DNA of 64,000 bases from Candidatus Latescibacterota bacterium (GCA_020633725.1 JACKDC010000001.1:558001-622000); one strand, 5' to 3'; numbered from the stretch's first letter, positions 52,397 through 61,307 are shown. The notes: a model not told the origin generated them from the sequence alone. Program-made: numbers and translations.

Positions 52397-52542
52397 TGAT
52401 GGTCTCAACCCGCCACGGAGGCCCTTATCGCCGCTTGCTATCGTTCTCGATGACAACAGCGCTCCACTTCGGACCCGGCGCCGGCTGGCAAGCGCGCTCC
52501 TGACCCGATCCGCAGAGCAGTCAGACATCTGAGGTCGACAGC

Positions 52543-53268
52543 ATGGCAAGAAGCGGCACCCTGCTCTCCGAGCACGACATCGACGCAGAGGCCGACATGG
52601 GCAGCGCAGGCGCGACGCCGTTCGCGCAGGACGGCGACCTGGTGGCCTTTCCCGTCCGCGATCCCTGGTACTACCGGGCCAGCAAGCGCCTCATGGACAT
52701 CCTCTTCAGCGGGGTTGGCATCCTGCTGTTCCTGCCGCTGATGGTCCCGCTGGCCATCATCATCAAGCTGGAGAGCGACGGGCCGATCTTCTTCCGGCAG
52801 ATCCGCGTGGGCAAGGGCAGGCGCCACTTCGTCTGCTACAAGTTCCGTTCGATGGTCGCCGACGCCGAGTCCCTCAAGGAGGAGATCAGCTACCTCAACG
52901 AGGCCGAGGGCCCCATGTTCAAGATCCGGGACGATCCCCGGATCACCCCTCTCGGCCGCTTCCTGCGCCGCAGTAGCCTGGACGAGCTGCCGCAGCTCTT
53001 CAACGTGCTCAAGGGCGACATGAGCATCGTCGGCCCGCGGCCGCAGATCCCCTCCGAGGTGGAACTCTACGAACCCTGGCACTATCGCCGGCTCGAGGTG
53101 CAGCCGGGGATCACCTGCCTCTGGCAGGTGTCGGGGCGGAGCAGCATCGGCTTCGACGAGTGGATGCGACTGGACATGGAGTACGTGAAACTGCGCAGCC
53201 TGGTGTTCGACGTGAAGCTCCTCCTGCGCACACTGCCGGCCATCATCGCCAGACGAGGCGCTTACTAG
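52543..53268 (+). CDS. Polyprenyl-phosphate sugar-1-phosphate transferase (initiating, short form)
   Basis: 241 aa bacterial sugar transferase domain. One membrane helix (ILFSGVGILLFLPLMVPLAI, ~50-70), YKFRSMVADAESLKEE, IRDDPRITPLGRFLRRSSLD, ELPQLFNVLKGDMSIVGPRP and GITCLWQVSGRSSIGFDEW. Transfers a hexose-1-phosphate to undecaprenyl phosphate to start a repeat unit. It lacks the N-terminal multi-helix region of WbaP/WcaJ. Overlaps no gene upstream; the GT39 gene follows directly. A paralogue is at 60560. Confidence 0.93.
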   Translation: MARSGTLLSEHDIDAEADMGSAGATPFAQDGDLVAFPVRDPWYYRASKRLMDILFSGVGILLFLPLMVPLAIIIKLESDGPIFFRQIRVGKGRRHFVCYKFRSMVADAESLKEEISYLNEAEGPMFKIRDDPRITPLGRFLRRSSLDELPQLFNVLKGDMSIVGPRPQIPSEVELYEPWHYRRLEVQPGITCLWQVSGRSSIGFDEWMRLDMEYVKLRSLVFDVKLLLRTLPAIIARRGAY

Positions 53269-53269
53269 T

Positions 53270-54775
53270 TTGACGACAGCACTCGGGCAATCCTCCACCC
53301 GCTGGGGCGGGCACTGGCCACTGGCCTGCGCCCTGCTGCTGGGCGTGGTGTTGCGTCTCTACCACCTGACGGCCTCGGGCTTCTGGGTGGACGAGATCAT
53401 CACGCTGGATGCCGTGCGCGTCGTGCGCGAGGTCAGCGCGGGCCATCTGCTGCGGGACCTGCACGGTCCGCTCTACACGGCCGCACTGGCGCTGGGCGCG
53501 GAGGCGCTCAGCGGCGAGCGGCTGCGGCTGATCTCGGCCCTGGCGGGCGCGCTGGCCGTGCTGCCGGTCCACGCCTGGGCGCGTCGCGTCTCCGGGGAGC
53601 GAAGCGCCGCGCTCGTGGCCTGGCTGGCCGCCCTCAGCCCCTTCGCGGTCTGGTACAGCCAGGAGCTGCGGAACTACAGCTTCGTCCTCCTGCTGGCGGC
53701 GAGCTGCCTCTGGGCGGCGGAGCGCTGGCGGGAGCGGGGGACCCCGCGCTGGGGGGACTTCGCGCTCTTCGTCGGCATCGCCTGGCTCGGGCTGCTGGCC
53801 AACCTGACCTTTGCGCTGCTGCTCCTCGGCCTGGCCGTGGCCCTGCTGGTGGCGGTCCCGGGGCGGCGGCGGCGACAGGCCGCCTGGCTGGGTCTGGCGG
53901 CGCTGCTGCTGGCCCTGCTCAGCCTGCCCTGGATCCGCAGCTTCGTGGAGACCATGGCGCCGCAGCGGCTGGTGCTGGACGTCCCCGGCTGGAGAGACGC
54001 CCCCCTGCGCGGCGCGCCGTCGTTCTCGCCCATGGCGCTGCCCTACACCTTCTACGCGCTGCTCATGGGCTTCAGCTGGGGACCGTCGCTGGGCGAGCTC
54101 CACGGCAGCCTGGGCGCGGCGCTGGGCCGGCATTCCCTGGCGCTGGGGGTGGCCGGGCTGGTGCTGGCGCCGCTGATGGTGCTGGGCTTTGCCCGCCAGA
54201 CGCGGAGCCGGCGCTGGGAAATCGTGGCGATTCTCGCGGTCTGCCTGGGGCTCGCCACGGCGCTGGCGCTGAAGAACTTTAAGGTTTACAACGTGCGCTA
54301 CGTGAGTATGGTTTGGCCGCTTCTCCTCCTGCTGCTGGCGGATGGAATCCTGGCCCTGCGCCCACGGCGATGGCGCCAGCTGGCGACGGCCCTCGTTCTC
54401 GGGCTGTTCGCCGGCTCCCTCGCCCAGTACTACTGGAATCCCGCCTACGCGAAGGAAGACGTTCGGGGCGCGGCGCGCCGCCTGGCGGCCGAGGCCGAGG
54501 CCGTGCCCGTCGTGGTGGCCGTGGTGGGGGCGCCTTTCGACTACTATTTCAGGGGTAACGTGCCCACGGCGCAGCTGTGGCCGGGCATGCGAAGCGACGA
54601 TATCCGCGCCAAGGTCGCCGCGCTCGGCGAGCCCGCACGGCTCAAGCTGGTCAGCGCGCGGGACTGGGAGTGGGGCGGCAGCGAGGCCCTGCTGCGCGCG
54701 TTCACCGGCTATCGCGAGGTCGGCAGCGCAACATTGCGTGGTGTAAGGATTTACACACTGGAGAAGCGGCCGTGA
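53270..54775 (+). CDS. GT39-like multi-pass membrane glycosyltransferase
   Basis: 501 aa, with about 10-11 hydrophobic helices. N-terminal ASGFWVDEIITLDAVR has the acidic pair of the first periplasmic loop in this GT-C clan; LHGPLYTAALALG and SPFAVWYSQELRNYSFVLLL are also typical. The C-terminal ~100 residues are soluble and periplasmic. TTG start, one base after the previous stop. Could decorate the polymer or a lipid-linked intermediate using a polyprenyl-phosphate sugar; acceptor unknown. Confidence 0.82.
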   Translation: MTTALGQSSTRWGGHWPLACALLLGVVLRLYHLTASGFWVDEIITLDAVRVVREVSAGHLLRDLHGPLYTAALALGAEALSGERLRLISALAGALAVLPVHAWARRVSGERSAALVAWLAALSPFAVWYSQELRNYSFVLLLAASCLWAAERWRERGTPRWGDFALFVGIAWLGLLANLTFALLLLGLAVALLVAVPGRRRRQAAWLGLAALLLALLSLPWIRSFVETMAPQRLVLDVPGWRDAPLRGAPSFSPMALPYTFYALLMGFSWGPSLGELHGSLGAALGRHSLALGVAGLVLAPLMVLGFARQTRSRRWEIVAILAVCLGLATALALKNFKVYNVRYVSMVWPLLLLLLADGILALRPRRWRQLATALVLGLFAGSLAQYYWNPAYAKEDVRGAARRLAAEAEAVPVVVAVVGAPFDYYFRGNVPTAQLWPGMRSDDIRAKVAALGEPARLKLVSARDWEWGGSEALLRAFTGYREVGSATLRGVRIYTLEKRP

Positions 54776-54854
54776 CGCGGCCAACTGGCATCCGACTTGC
54801 AGAATCGCGTGGTATCGCGGTCCGCGCGGCCGTTCAACGAGGGGTTGCGTCCTG

Positions 54855-55637
54855 ATGCGGAAGGCCTTGCAGAATAGCATCTTGCACGGATGGAAGGCGG
54901 TCCCCGCCGCCCTTCTGCTCGCGCTGGTCGGTTGTGGCGGGTCGAAACCGCCGGTGACGGTCCACACCATTCACGAGGCCGCCACGCTGCAGGAGGAGGG
55001 CATCGCGGTCCCCGAGCCGCGCTACCTGCTCGGGCCCGGCGACGTCCTGCGCGCCACCTTCGTGGGGGAGACCGCCCTCGACTCGAACGTCAAGGTCAGC
55101 CCGGACGGGCGCGTGCTGCTGCCGCTGCTGGACCAGCCCATCCTCGCCGCCGGCCTGACGCTGGAAGAGCTGCAGAGCGCCATCGTGGACAGCCTGACGC
55201 GCTACCTCGTGGACCCGCAGGTCTTCGTGCATCTCGTCGAGCTGGGCAGCCAGCACGTCTTCGTGCTGGGGGAGGTGCGCACGCCGCAGCTGGCCAAGTC
55301 GGAGCCGCTCACGCTGGCGGGCGCCATCGCCGCCTGCGGCGGTCTGACGCCGGACGGGCAGAAGAAGCAGGTGATCGTCATCCGTCGCGTCCCGGGGCAG
55401 GACCCCGTGGTCTTCGACATCAACTTCTCCAAGCTGCTCAAGGGCGAGTCGCTGCTGCCGGACATTCCGCTGCAGCGCTACGACATCGTGGTCGTGCCCA
55501 AGAGCCGCGTGGCGAACCTGCGCGACTTCGTGGACGCGGCCTTCGGCAACAGCCTCGTCGCGCTGCGCTTCGGCCTCGACGCCATCGTCTTCGAGAACGC
55601 GCTGTCCAAGGAACTCAACCTCTACTACTCCAACTAG
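54855..55637 (+). CDS. Wza/GumB-like polysaccharide export lipoprotein
   Basis: 260 aa. Signal peptide with lipobox LALVGC (Cys ~27). Poly_export domain YLLGPGDVLRATFVGE and VSPDGRVLLPLLDQPI, then SLBB repeats (DPQVFVHLVELGSQHVFVLG, EPLTLAGAIAACGGL). It would form the outer-membrane/periplasmic export channel with the 55649 product. It lacks an obvious long C-terminal amphipathic barrel helix. Starts after a 79-bp gap that shows no clear promoter. Confidence 0.92.
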   Translation: MRKALQNSILHGWKAVPAALLLALVGCGGSKPPVTVHTIHEAATLQEEGIAVPEPRYLLGPGDVLRATFVGETALDSNVKVSPDGRVLLPLLDQPILAAGLTLEELQSAIVDSLTRYLVDPQVFVHLVELGSQHVFVLGEVRTPQLAKSEPLTLAGAIAACGGLTPDGQKKQVIVIRRVPGQDPVVFDINFSKLLKGESLLPDIPLQRYDIVVVPKSRVANLRDFVDAAFGNSLVALRFGLDAIVFENALSKELNLYYSN

Positions 55638-55648
55638 CCGGTACACCG

Positions 55649-57037
55649 ATGGACGTTTCCGACACCCAGAACGCGCAACAGCGTCCTCAGAGCGGGCAGC
55701 AGATCACGCTGCGTGAGTTCTTCCTGGTGATCTTCCTGCACAAATGGACGATCATCGGCTCCTTCATCGTGCTCCTCCTGGCGATCATGTGGGGGCTCTC
55801 CCTGCGCCAGCGGGTCTTCGTGGCGTCGGTGAAGCTCTTCGTCAACCGCGCGCTGCCCCAGCAGGCGACGATCCGCTACGTGGGCCGTCTGCAGTGGGAA
55901 GAGGAGATCAACTCCCTCGCGGAGATGGGCCGCAGCCAGGGCGTGCTCGTGGACACGGCCCGGCGCTACGACCAGTACCGCGGCTGGGCCGACCCGCCGG
56001 AGTCGCGCACGCTGGAGATCGCCTCCGGTCTCGCGACGATGGTGGAGGTGGTGCCCGTCCAGGAGACGGACATCATCAACATCCTCGTCCGCGACACGGA
56101 CGCCGACACGGCTCTCGCCCTGGCGGAGATGTACAGCCAGGGCTTCCTGAACGAGTTCCGCCGCGTTTCGCTGGAGAGCCACGGCCGCAGCTACCTCGAA
56201 GGCGCCCTGCGCGACGTGGAGGACCGCATCCGGATCGCGAAGGAGTCCAAGGCGGATCTCCAGGAGGACACGCAGCTGTTCAACTGGAACCACCAGGAGA
56301 TCGCGCTCACGGAGTCGCTGCAGCAGCTCGAGCTCGATCTCGCGCGCCGGCAGCGGGAGCGCGAGCTCTACGCGCTGCAGGTGGAGCAGGAGCGGCGCTA
56401 CGTCAGCGCGCCCGAGAGCACGGCCCTGACGAAGGCGCTGCGCGAGGACAATCTCGTCAACAAGAACCTCTTCGTGGTCAACGACCTGCGGATGAACCTC
56501 GCCGAGCTGCGCTCGCGCTACACCGACGATCACCGGCTGGTGCGGGCGAAGCGCGACGAGCTGCGGGAGGCCGAGGTCAATCTGGACGGCACCATCCGCG
56601 CCGTGCTGGATGAGCACGAGCTGCAGCTGGGGCAGATGAAGGCGCACGAGCGCCTGCTGACGACGGCGATCACCGAGCTCAAGGGCCAGCTCGAGAACGT
56701 GCCCGTGACGGCCGGCCGCCTGGAGTACTACGACGCGTACATCGAGCAGCAGTGGCGCCTCTACGGCGAGCTGATCACGAAGTTCAGCGACACGCAGGCC
56801 AGCGAGGCGCAGTCGATGCTGGAGAACCAGATCGTCCAGCTCGGCCCGCCGAACATCGGCGGTGTCGAGGGGGAGACTCCCAAGATCGTCACCGTGGTCG
56901 TGGCGCCGCTGTTCGCGCTGCTGCTGGCCGTGGCCATCGCCTTCATGAAGGAGGCGACGTCGCACACCTTCCAGCGCCGGGCGGAGCTGGAGGACTTCAC
57001 GGGCGTGCCCGTGCTGGCCAGTTTCCGCAAGATCTGA
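55649..57037 (+). CDS. GumC/Wzz-like polysaccharide co-polymerase
   Basis: 462 aa. N-terminal helix (~29-50, WTIIGSFIVLLLAIMWGLSL), a large coiled-coil-rich periplasmic domain (~60-410; DRIRIAKESKADLQED, QLELDLARRQRERELYALQV), and a C-terminal helix (IVTVVVAPLFALLLAVAIAF, ~415-435). It controls chain length and couples to the exporter. No kinase domain is fused; the BY-kinase-like partner is the next gene. ATG 55649 sits 11 bp after the exporter stop; a longer frame start overlaps the exporter and is rejected. Confidence 0.9.
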   Translation: MDVSDTQNAQQRPQSGQQITLREFFLVIFLHKWTIIGSFIVLLLAIMWGLSLRQRVFVASVKLFVNRALPQQATIRYVGRLQWEEEINSLAEMGRSQGVLVDTARRYDQYRGWADPPESRTLEIASGLATMVEVVPVQETDIINILVRDTDADTALALAEMYSQGFLNEFRRVSLESHGRSYLEGALRDVEDRIRIAKESKADLQEDTQLFNWNHQEIALTESLQQLELDLARRQRERELYALQVEQERRYVSAPESTALTKALREDNLVNKNLFVVNDLRMNLAELRSRYTDDHRLVRAKRDELREAEVNLDGTIRAVLDEHELQLGQMKAHERLLTTAITELKGQLENVPVTAGRLEYYDAYIEQQWRLYGELITKFSDTQASEAQSMLENQIVQLGPPNIGGVEGETPKIVTVVVAPLFALLLAVAIAFMKEATSHTFQRRAELEDFTGVPVLASFRKI

Positions 57038-57046
57038 GGGGCGAGC

Positions 57047-57721
57047 ATGAAGCACTTCATCAAGGAGTCGGCGGCGGGCCAGCGCCCGGATCCGTCCCAT
57101 TTCGACCGCCGGATCCTGCCCGAGCTGGAAGGGCTCTACTCCGCGCTGCAGCCGCTGCTCCAGGCGAAGCGTCCGTTCATCTACATGGGCGCCAGCGACC
57201 AAGGCGAGGGCGTGAGCACGGTGAGCTGGGCGCTGGCCTACTACCTGGCCATGCGCGAGGGCGAGGAGTGCCTCTTCGTCGACGGCGACATCGTCCAGCC
57301 CACGATCCGCAACACGACCGGCCTGCCCGATCACGGCCTCAGCGAGTATCTTCGTGGCGACGTGGACTTCAAACTGCTACCTTTCGCCACGGAGCTCACC
57401 GACCTGGCGGCGATCCACGCCGGGCATCTGCACCAGAGCTTCGTGAAGCTCGCCGCGGAGCAGGCGGACGCCTTCGTCTCCGAGGCCACGCGCTACTATC
57501 GAGCGGTGATCTTCAACGGCCGGGCGGGATTCGACAAGTACGTCGAGCTCTGGGGGCGGCGCGCGGATGCGGTGCTGCTGCTGGCCAGCTACCGACGCAC
57601 CAAGCGGGAGATCATGCTGCAGACGCTCCGCGGCTTCAAGACGGCGGGCATCCCCGTGACGGGGATGGTCTTCAACATGCGGGAGCACCCCATTCCCGAC
57701 TTCCTCTACCGCCGTCTCTGA
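57047..57721 (+). CDS. BY-kinase (CpsD/CapB)-like ATPase, degenerate
   Basis: 224 aa, the size of a stand-alone CpsD. The nucleotide motif reads GASDQGEGVST (48-58), with Val where the Walker A lysine (GEGKS) is expected. Walker A'-like LFVDGD (77-82) keeps Asp, and the Walker B position reads AVIFNGRAG (153-161) with Asn for Asp. The C-terminal Tyr cluster of BY-kinases is absent (ends DFLYRRL). It probably pairs with the GumC-like protein as a structural or regulatory partner rather than an active tyrosine kinase. Confidence 0.83.
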   Translation: MKHFIKESAAGQRPDPSHFDRRILPELEGLYSALQPLLQAKRPFIYMGASDQGEGVSTVSWALAYYLAMREGEECLFVDGDIVQPTIRNTTGLPDHGLSEYLRGDVDFKLLPFATELTDLAAIHAGHLHQSFVKLAAEQADAFVSEATRYYRAVIFNGRAGFDKYVELWGRRADAVLLLASYRRTKREIMLQTLRGFKTAGIPVTGMVFNMREHPIPDFLYRRL

Positions 57722-57722
57722 C

Positions 57723-59210
57723 ATGTACCGCGTCGTCTTCCAGAAGCCCTCGCTGTGGAAGCGCTTCGGCGGCCTGATCTCCTTCGATCCCACCTTGCTG
57801 GTCGCCGGTTTCGTGGGGATCCTCATGGGGTTGGCCTTCTTCGGCGGCAACTGGATGCAGGTGCTCGTCGTCAGCCTGGTGCCCTTCATCCTCTACGCCG
57901 TCGTCAAGAACACCATGGCGATGTTCCTGGTCTGGATCGGCACCTCGCCGATCCTCACCAACTTCGTCCGCATCGACATGGGCGCCGGCATTCCGGACAT
58001 CACCGTGGACCGCGTGGCCTCGCTGCTCCTTCTCATGGCGCTCGTCTTCCAGGTCGCCCTGAAGATGCGGACGCTGCGCCGCATGGCGCCGGTGGAGTGG
58101 GTGATGCTCGCGATCTTCCTCGTGCTGTTGCCGGGCGTCGCGCGCGCGCGGGAGCCGGTGGCGGCCGGCCAGCTCATCTACGACCAGATCCTCACGCCCT
58201 TCATCGCCTTCTTCCTGGCGAAGAACCTCCTGACCTCGGAACGGGAGATCCGCGCCCTCGTGCTGACGCTGGGCATCGTGACGCTCTACTGCGCCGTGCT
58301 TGGCTTCCAGGAGCACTTCACCGAGTACAGCTTCTTCACGGACAACAACAAGCTGACCTGGCAGCAGGAGGGGATGGCCGACCGCATCCAGGGCCCCTTC
58401 AACTCGCCCCAGGTGCTGGGGACGGTCATGGTCGGGGGCATCGTCTTCTTCTTCTACCTCATGGTGAACGCGCGCTCGCTCTCCCGGCGGCTGCTGTCCC
58501 TGGGCATCCTGGTCATCTATTCGGTCGCGATCTACTGGACCTATCGCCGCTCGGTGTGGATGGGCTACGGGGCGACGCTCATCTTCCTCAGCGTGCTGGA
58601 CCGGCGCTTCCGCAAGCCGGTGATGATCGCGATGCTCCTGGGCACCACGGTGTTCTTGCTGAACCTCAAGACCATCGAGGAGTCGCAGGTCTTCCAGGAG
58701 CGCATGGCGAACTCGCGCACGGTGAACGACCGCTACATCGTCTGGCTGACGTCCTACGAGATCGCCCGCCGCTTCCCTGTCTTCGGCACGGGCTTCGGCT
58801 GGTTCAGCTTCTACTATGACAAGTACTTCACCTTCTACGGCAACACCGTGAGCACGCCTTACGCGCACGGCATCACCTCGCCGCACAACTCGTACATCCG
58901 CCTCTGGGTGGAGGGCGGCGTCGTGCTGGTCGTGCCCTACCTGCTGATGCTCGTGTTCATGGTGCGGCGAATGCTGCAGCTCCTCTCGGGACGGCTCGTC
59001 CATCCCACCACGGGGACGATGGAGGTGATGGTCCTCATGGGGATGGCCATCACCCAGTACGTGCAGGCCCTGACCACGGACATGCTCTTTCACGCCGAGT
59101 ACCCGACGATCATGATGTTCATGATCGCGGGCGTCCTGTTCCAGGATTGCACGAGGGTGCCGAAGCGCGGCCATGCGCCCGCCCTCGGCCGCGGCCTGCA
59201 GACCCCGTGA
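57723..59210 (+). CDS. O-antigen polymerase/ligase-like membrane protein (Wzy family)
   Basis: 495 aa with about 10-12 membrane helices. Wzy_C-type region: MADRIQGPFNSPQVLGTVMV, SRTVNDRYIVWLTSYEIARR, FGTGFGWFSFYYDKYFTF and SPHNSYIRLWVEGGVVLVV, with the HNSY motif usual for O-antigen ligase/polymerase proteins. Context with the Wza/GumC genes favours a polymerase of the exported polysaccharide. Starts 1 bp after the BY-kinase-like gene and overlaps the GT4 by 4 bp. Confidence 0.87.
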   Translation: MYRVVFQKPSLWKRFGGLISFDPTLLVAGFVGILMGLAFFGGNWMQVLVVSLVPFILYAVVKNTMAMFLVWIGTSPILTNFVRIDMGAGIPDITVDRVASLLLLMALVFQVALKMRTLRRMAPVEWVMLAIFLVLLPGVARAREPVAAGQLIYDQILTPFIAFFLAKNLLTSEREIRALVLTLGIVTLYCAVLGFQEHFTEYSFFTDNNKLTWQQEGMADRIQGPFNSPQVLGTVMVGGIVFFFYLMVNARSLSRRLLSLGILVIYSVAIYWTYRRSVWMGYGATLIFLSVLDRRFRKPVMIAMLLGTTVFLLNLKTIEESQVFQERMANSRTVNDRYIVWLTSYEIARRFPVFGTGFGWFSFYYDKYFTFYGNTVSTPYAHGITSPHNSYIRLWVEGGVVLVVPYLLMLVFMVRRMLQLLSGRLVHPTTGTMEVMVLMGMAITQYVQALTTDMLFHAEYPTIMMFMIAGVLFQDCTRVPKRGHAPALGRGLQTP

Positions 59211-60400
59211 GACTCGCGATCCTGGCCCCGGGCGCGTCGCCCGCCTTCCTGCCCGAATCCCGGCAAGGCGTGGGCGGCGCGGAGCGCCAGCTCGCGTCCC
59301 TCGCCAGGGGGCTCGTCGCCCGCGGTCACGACGTGGACGTGCTGGTGGCCGCCGGCCCGGCCCTGGATCCCGAGCGGCCGCGGATCGTCGACGGCGTTCG
59401 CCTCTGGCCGAGCTTTCCCGCGGGCGGCCTGCCCGTCTTCAAGCTGATCCACCCCAAGGGGACCGCGCTCGCGGCCTTCCTGCGGCGCCGCGGCAGCGAG
59501 CTGCTGTTGCAGCGGGGGGCGTCGGAACTGACGGGCCTGGGGCGCGCGGTCACGGGCCTGCTCGGGCTGCCCTTCGTCTTCGCGTCGGCCAGCGACAGCG
59601 ACTTCGTCCCCGGGCGCGAACTGCTTCCGCATCCCCAGGACCGGGTGCTCTTCCGTCAGGGTGTGGCGCGGGCGGACGCCATCGTCCTGCAGTCGGCGCG
59701 GCAGCGTCTGGCCCTGCGCCGTGCGCAGGGACGGGAGGGTTACGTCCTGCGCTCGTTCATGGGGGGGCCGCTGCCGCCGCGGCCGGCGCTGCCCGGCGGG
59801 AGGGCCGTCCTCTGGGGCGGCAACCTGCGGCCCGTAAAGCGCCCCGAGTGGCTTCTCGCCCTCGCCGACGCCCTGCCCGACCAGCGCTTCATCGTCTTCG
59901 GGGGCGTGGTCGCCGGGCAGGAGCGCTATGCGGCGCCTATTCAGCGCGCCTTGAATGCGCGGGCGAACGTGGACTACCGGGGCGCGGTGGCGCCCGAGGC
60001 GCTGCCGGGGATCGTGGCCGAGTGCGGGGTCCTGCTCATCACGTCGATCACCGAGGGCTTTCCCAACACGCTGCTCGAGGCCTGGAGCGGAGGGCTCGAA
60101 GTGGTCTCCACGGTCGATCCGGACAGGCTGCTCGCCGAGCGTGGCCTGGGGCTCGTGGGGAGGACGCTGGGCGAGCTCCAGGCGGGGTTGAAGGCGGCGG
60201 CGGCGGCGGGCGAAGTGGAGAAGGACGCCCGCCGTCGGCGCGCCTGGGAGCACCTGCGGCAGGAGCATGATTCCGCAGCGCTCCTGGAGAAGTGGGAGGG
60301 CGTCTTGCAAGGGGCCATCCGCGAGGTCCGTGGCTCCACGAGCACAGTTGCCGCGTCCGGCGGGCCTCAAGAAAGCCCGGGGCTCCTGCCTTTCCGGTAG
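59207..60400 (+). CDS. GT4 glycosyltransferase
   Basis: 397 aa GT-B enzyme. GVGGAERQLASLARGLVARG, DVLVAAGP, LLQRGASELTGLGRA, VLWGGNLRPVKRPEWLLALA, FIVFGGVVAGQERYA and SITEGFPNTLLEAWSGGLEV. Soluble, peripheral. GTG start coupled to the Wzy-like gene. The last gene of this run; the next one has its own promoter. Confidence 0.9.
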   Translation: MRLAILAPGASPAFLPESRQGVGGAERQLASLARGLVARGHDVDVLVAAGPALDPERPRIVDGVRLWPSFPAGGLPVFKLIHPKGTALAAFLRRRGSELLLQRGASELTGLGRAVTGLLGLPFVFASASDSDFVPGRELLPHPQDRVLFRQGVARADAIVLQSARQRLALRRAQGREGYVLRSFMGGPLPPRPALPGGRAVLWGGNLRPVKRPEWLLALADALPDQRFIVFGGVVAGQERYAAPIQRALNARANVDYRGAVAPEALPGIVAECGVLLITSITEGFPNTLLEAWSGGLEVVSTVDPDRLLAERGLGLVGRTLGELQAGLKAAAAAGEVEKDARRRRAWEHLRQEHDSAALLEKWEGVLQGAIREVRGSTSTVAASGGPQESPGLLPFR

Positions 60401-60418
60401 ATGCCGATCGAAGGGCTA

Positions 60419-60427
60419 TGCTATACT
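60419..60427 (+). promoter_or_regulatory. Extended -10 promoter for the second initiating transferase
   Basis: TGC-TATACT at 60419-60427 with no good -35. The ~130-nt leader contains GGAGGC (60479-60484), TATCG (60487-60491) and a dyad CTATCG-AG-CGATAG (60486-60499). The 159-bp gap holds no gene. Confidence 0.5.
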
Positions 60428-60559
60428 GGGCGCGTTCAGCTGGAACGACATCCTTAGGTGACACTCGCTGAAACCGCTGGAGGCACTATCGAGCGATAGC
60501 TAACGACCTGTTCTGCCAGGCTTGAATCGCATCTCAGCTGTTCATCGAGGAGTTCGAGC

Positions 60560-61288
60560 TTGAAAAAGACTTCGATGGTGGCCAACTCCGCGGCGGAAGG
60601 CTATGGGGTCACCATGCAACCCCACTTGACCCTGGTTGCAGCCCCCGCCGTCTCTGGTGCCTACCAGCGAGGAGCCCTCGCCAAGCGAGCGTTCGACATC
60701 GTCGCCGCTGGGCTGGGTCTCGTCATCCTGTCGCCCCTGTTGCTGCTGGTGTACCTGGGTGTACGCCTCAGTTCCAGGGGACCCGCCATTTATACCCAGC
60801 GCCGTGTGGGGTTGGGGGGCCGTTGCTTCAACTTCTTCAAGTTCCGGACGATGGTGCATCGAAGCGACGACTCCATCCACCGCGCCTACTCCGAGCGGCT
60901 GATCAACGGCTGGAACGCCCGCCACGACAGCCGTGCCTTCAAGATGACGGACGACCCCCGCATCACGCCCATCGGCCGCTTCCTGCGCAAGTGCAGTCTC
61001 GACGAACTGCCGCAGCTCTTCAACGTGCTGCGCGGGGACATGAGCCTGGTGGGGCCGCGCCCTCCCATCGAGTACGAGGTCGAGTACTACCACGAGTGGC
61101 ACAAGCAGCGCCTGCAGGCGAAGCCGGGCATCAGCGGCCTCTGGCAGGTCAGCGGCCGCAGCCAGGTGCCCTTCGACGAGATGGTGATGCTCGACATCCA
61201 CTACATGGAGAACTGGTCCTTCCTGCTCGACCTCAAGATCCTGCTGCGCACGATCCCGGTGGTCATCTTCGGGGTCGGGGGGTATTGA
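60560..61288 (+). CDS. Second polyprenyl-phosphate sugar-1-phosphate transferase
   Basis: 242 aa paralogue of the 52543 protein. Membrane helix ~45-70 (DIVAAGLGLVILSPLLLLVY), FKFRTMVHRSDDSIHRAY, MTDDPRITPIGRFLRKCSLD, ELPQLFNVLRGDMSLVGPRP, GISGLWQVSGRSQVPFDEM. TTG 60560 has GAGGAG 7 nt upstream; an ATG lies 5 codons later. Two initiators within 8 kb could mean two polysaccharides or alternative first sugars. Confidence 0.92.
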   Translation: MKKTSMVANSAAEGYGVTMQPHLTLVAAPAVSGAYQRGALAKRAFDIVAAGLGLVILSPLLLLVYLGVRLSSRGPAIYTQRRVGLGGRCFNFFKFRTMVHRSDDSIHRAYSERLINGWNARHDSRAFKMTDDPRITPIGRFLRKCSLDELPQLFNVLRGDMSLVGPRPPIEYEVEYYHEWHKQRLQAKPGISGLWQVSGRSQVPFDEMVMLDIHYMENWSFLLDLKILLRTIPVVIFGVGGY

Positions 61289-61298
61289 GCGTCGTTCT

Positions 61299-61307
61299 TG
61301 CTAGATT
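61299..61307 (+). promoter_or_regulatory. Extended -10 promoter for the 61425 oxidoreductase
   Basis: TGC-TAGATT at 61299-61307, without a good -35. CTAGATTCCCA here is identical to the bamA promoter's 11-mer at 18172-18182. The leader to 61425 is ~115 nt. Confidence 0.45.

Noticed and set aside
52140..52532. Open frame running through the 52349-52542 gap
   Set aside because: It is mainly a shadow of the DegT gene, with no ribosome site; the gap is better explained as promoter plus leader.
60361..60379. CGGGC...GCCCG hairpin at the end of the 59207 GT4 gene as a terminator
   Set aside because: No T-tract follows and it lies within coding sequence.
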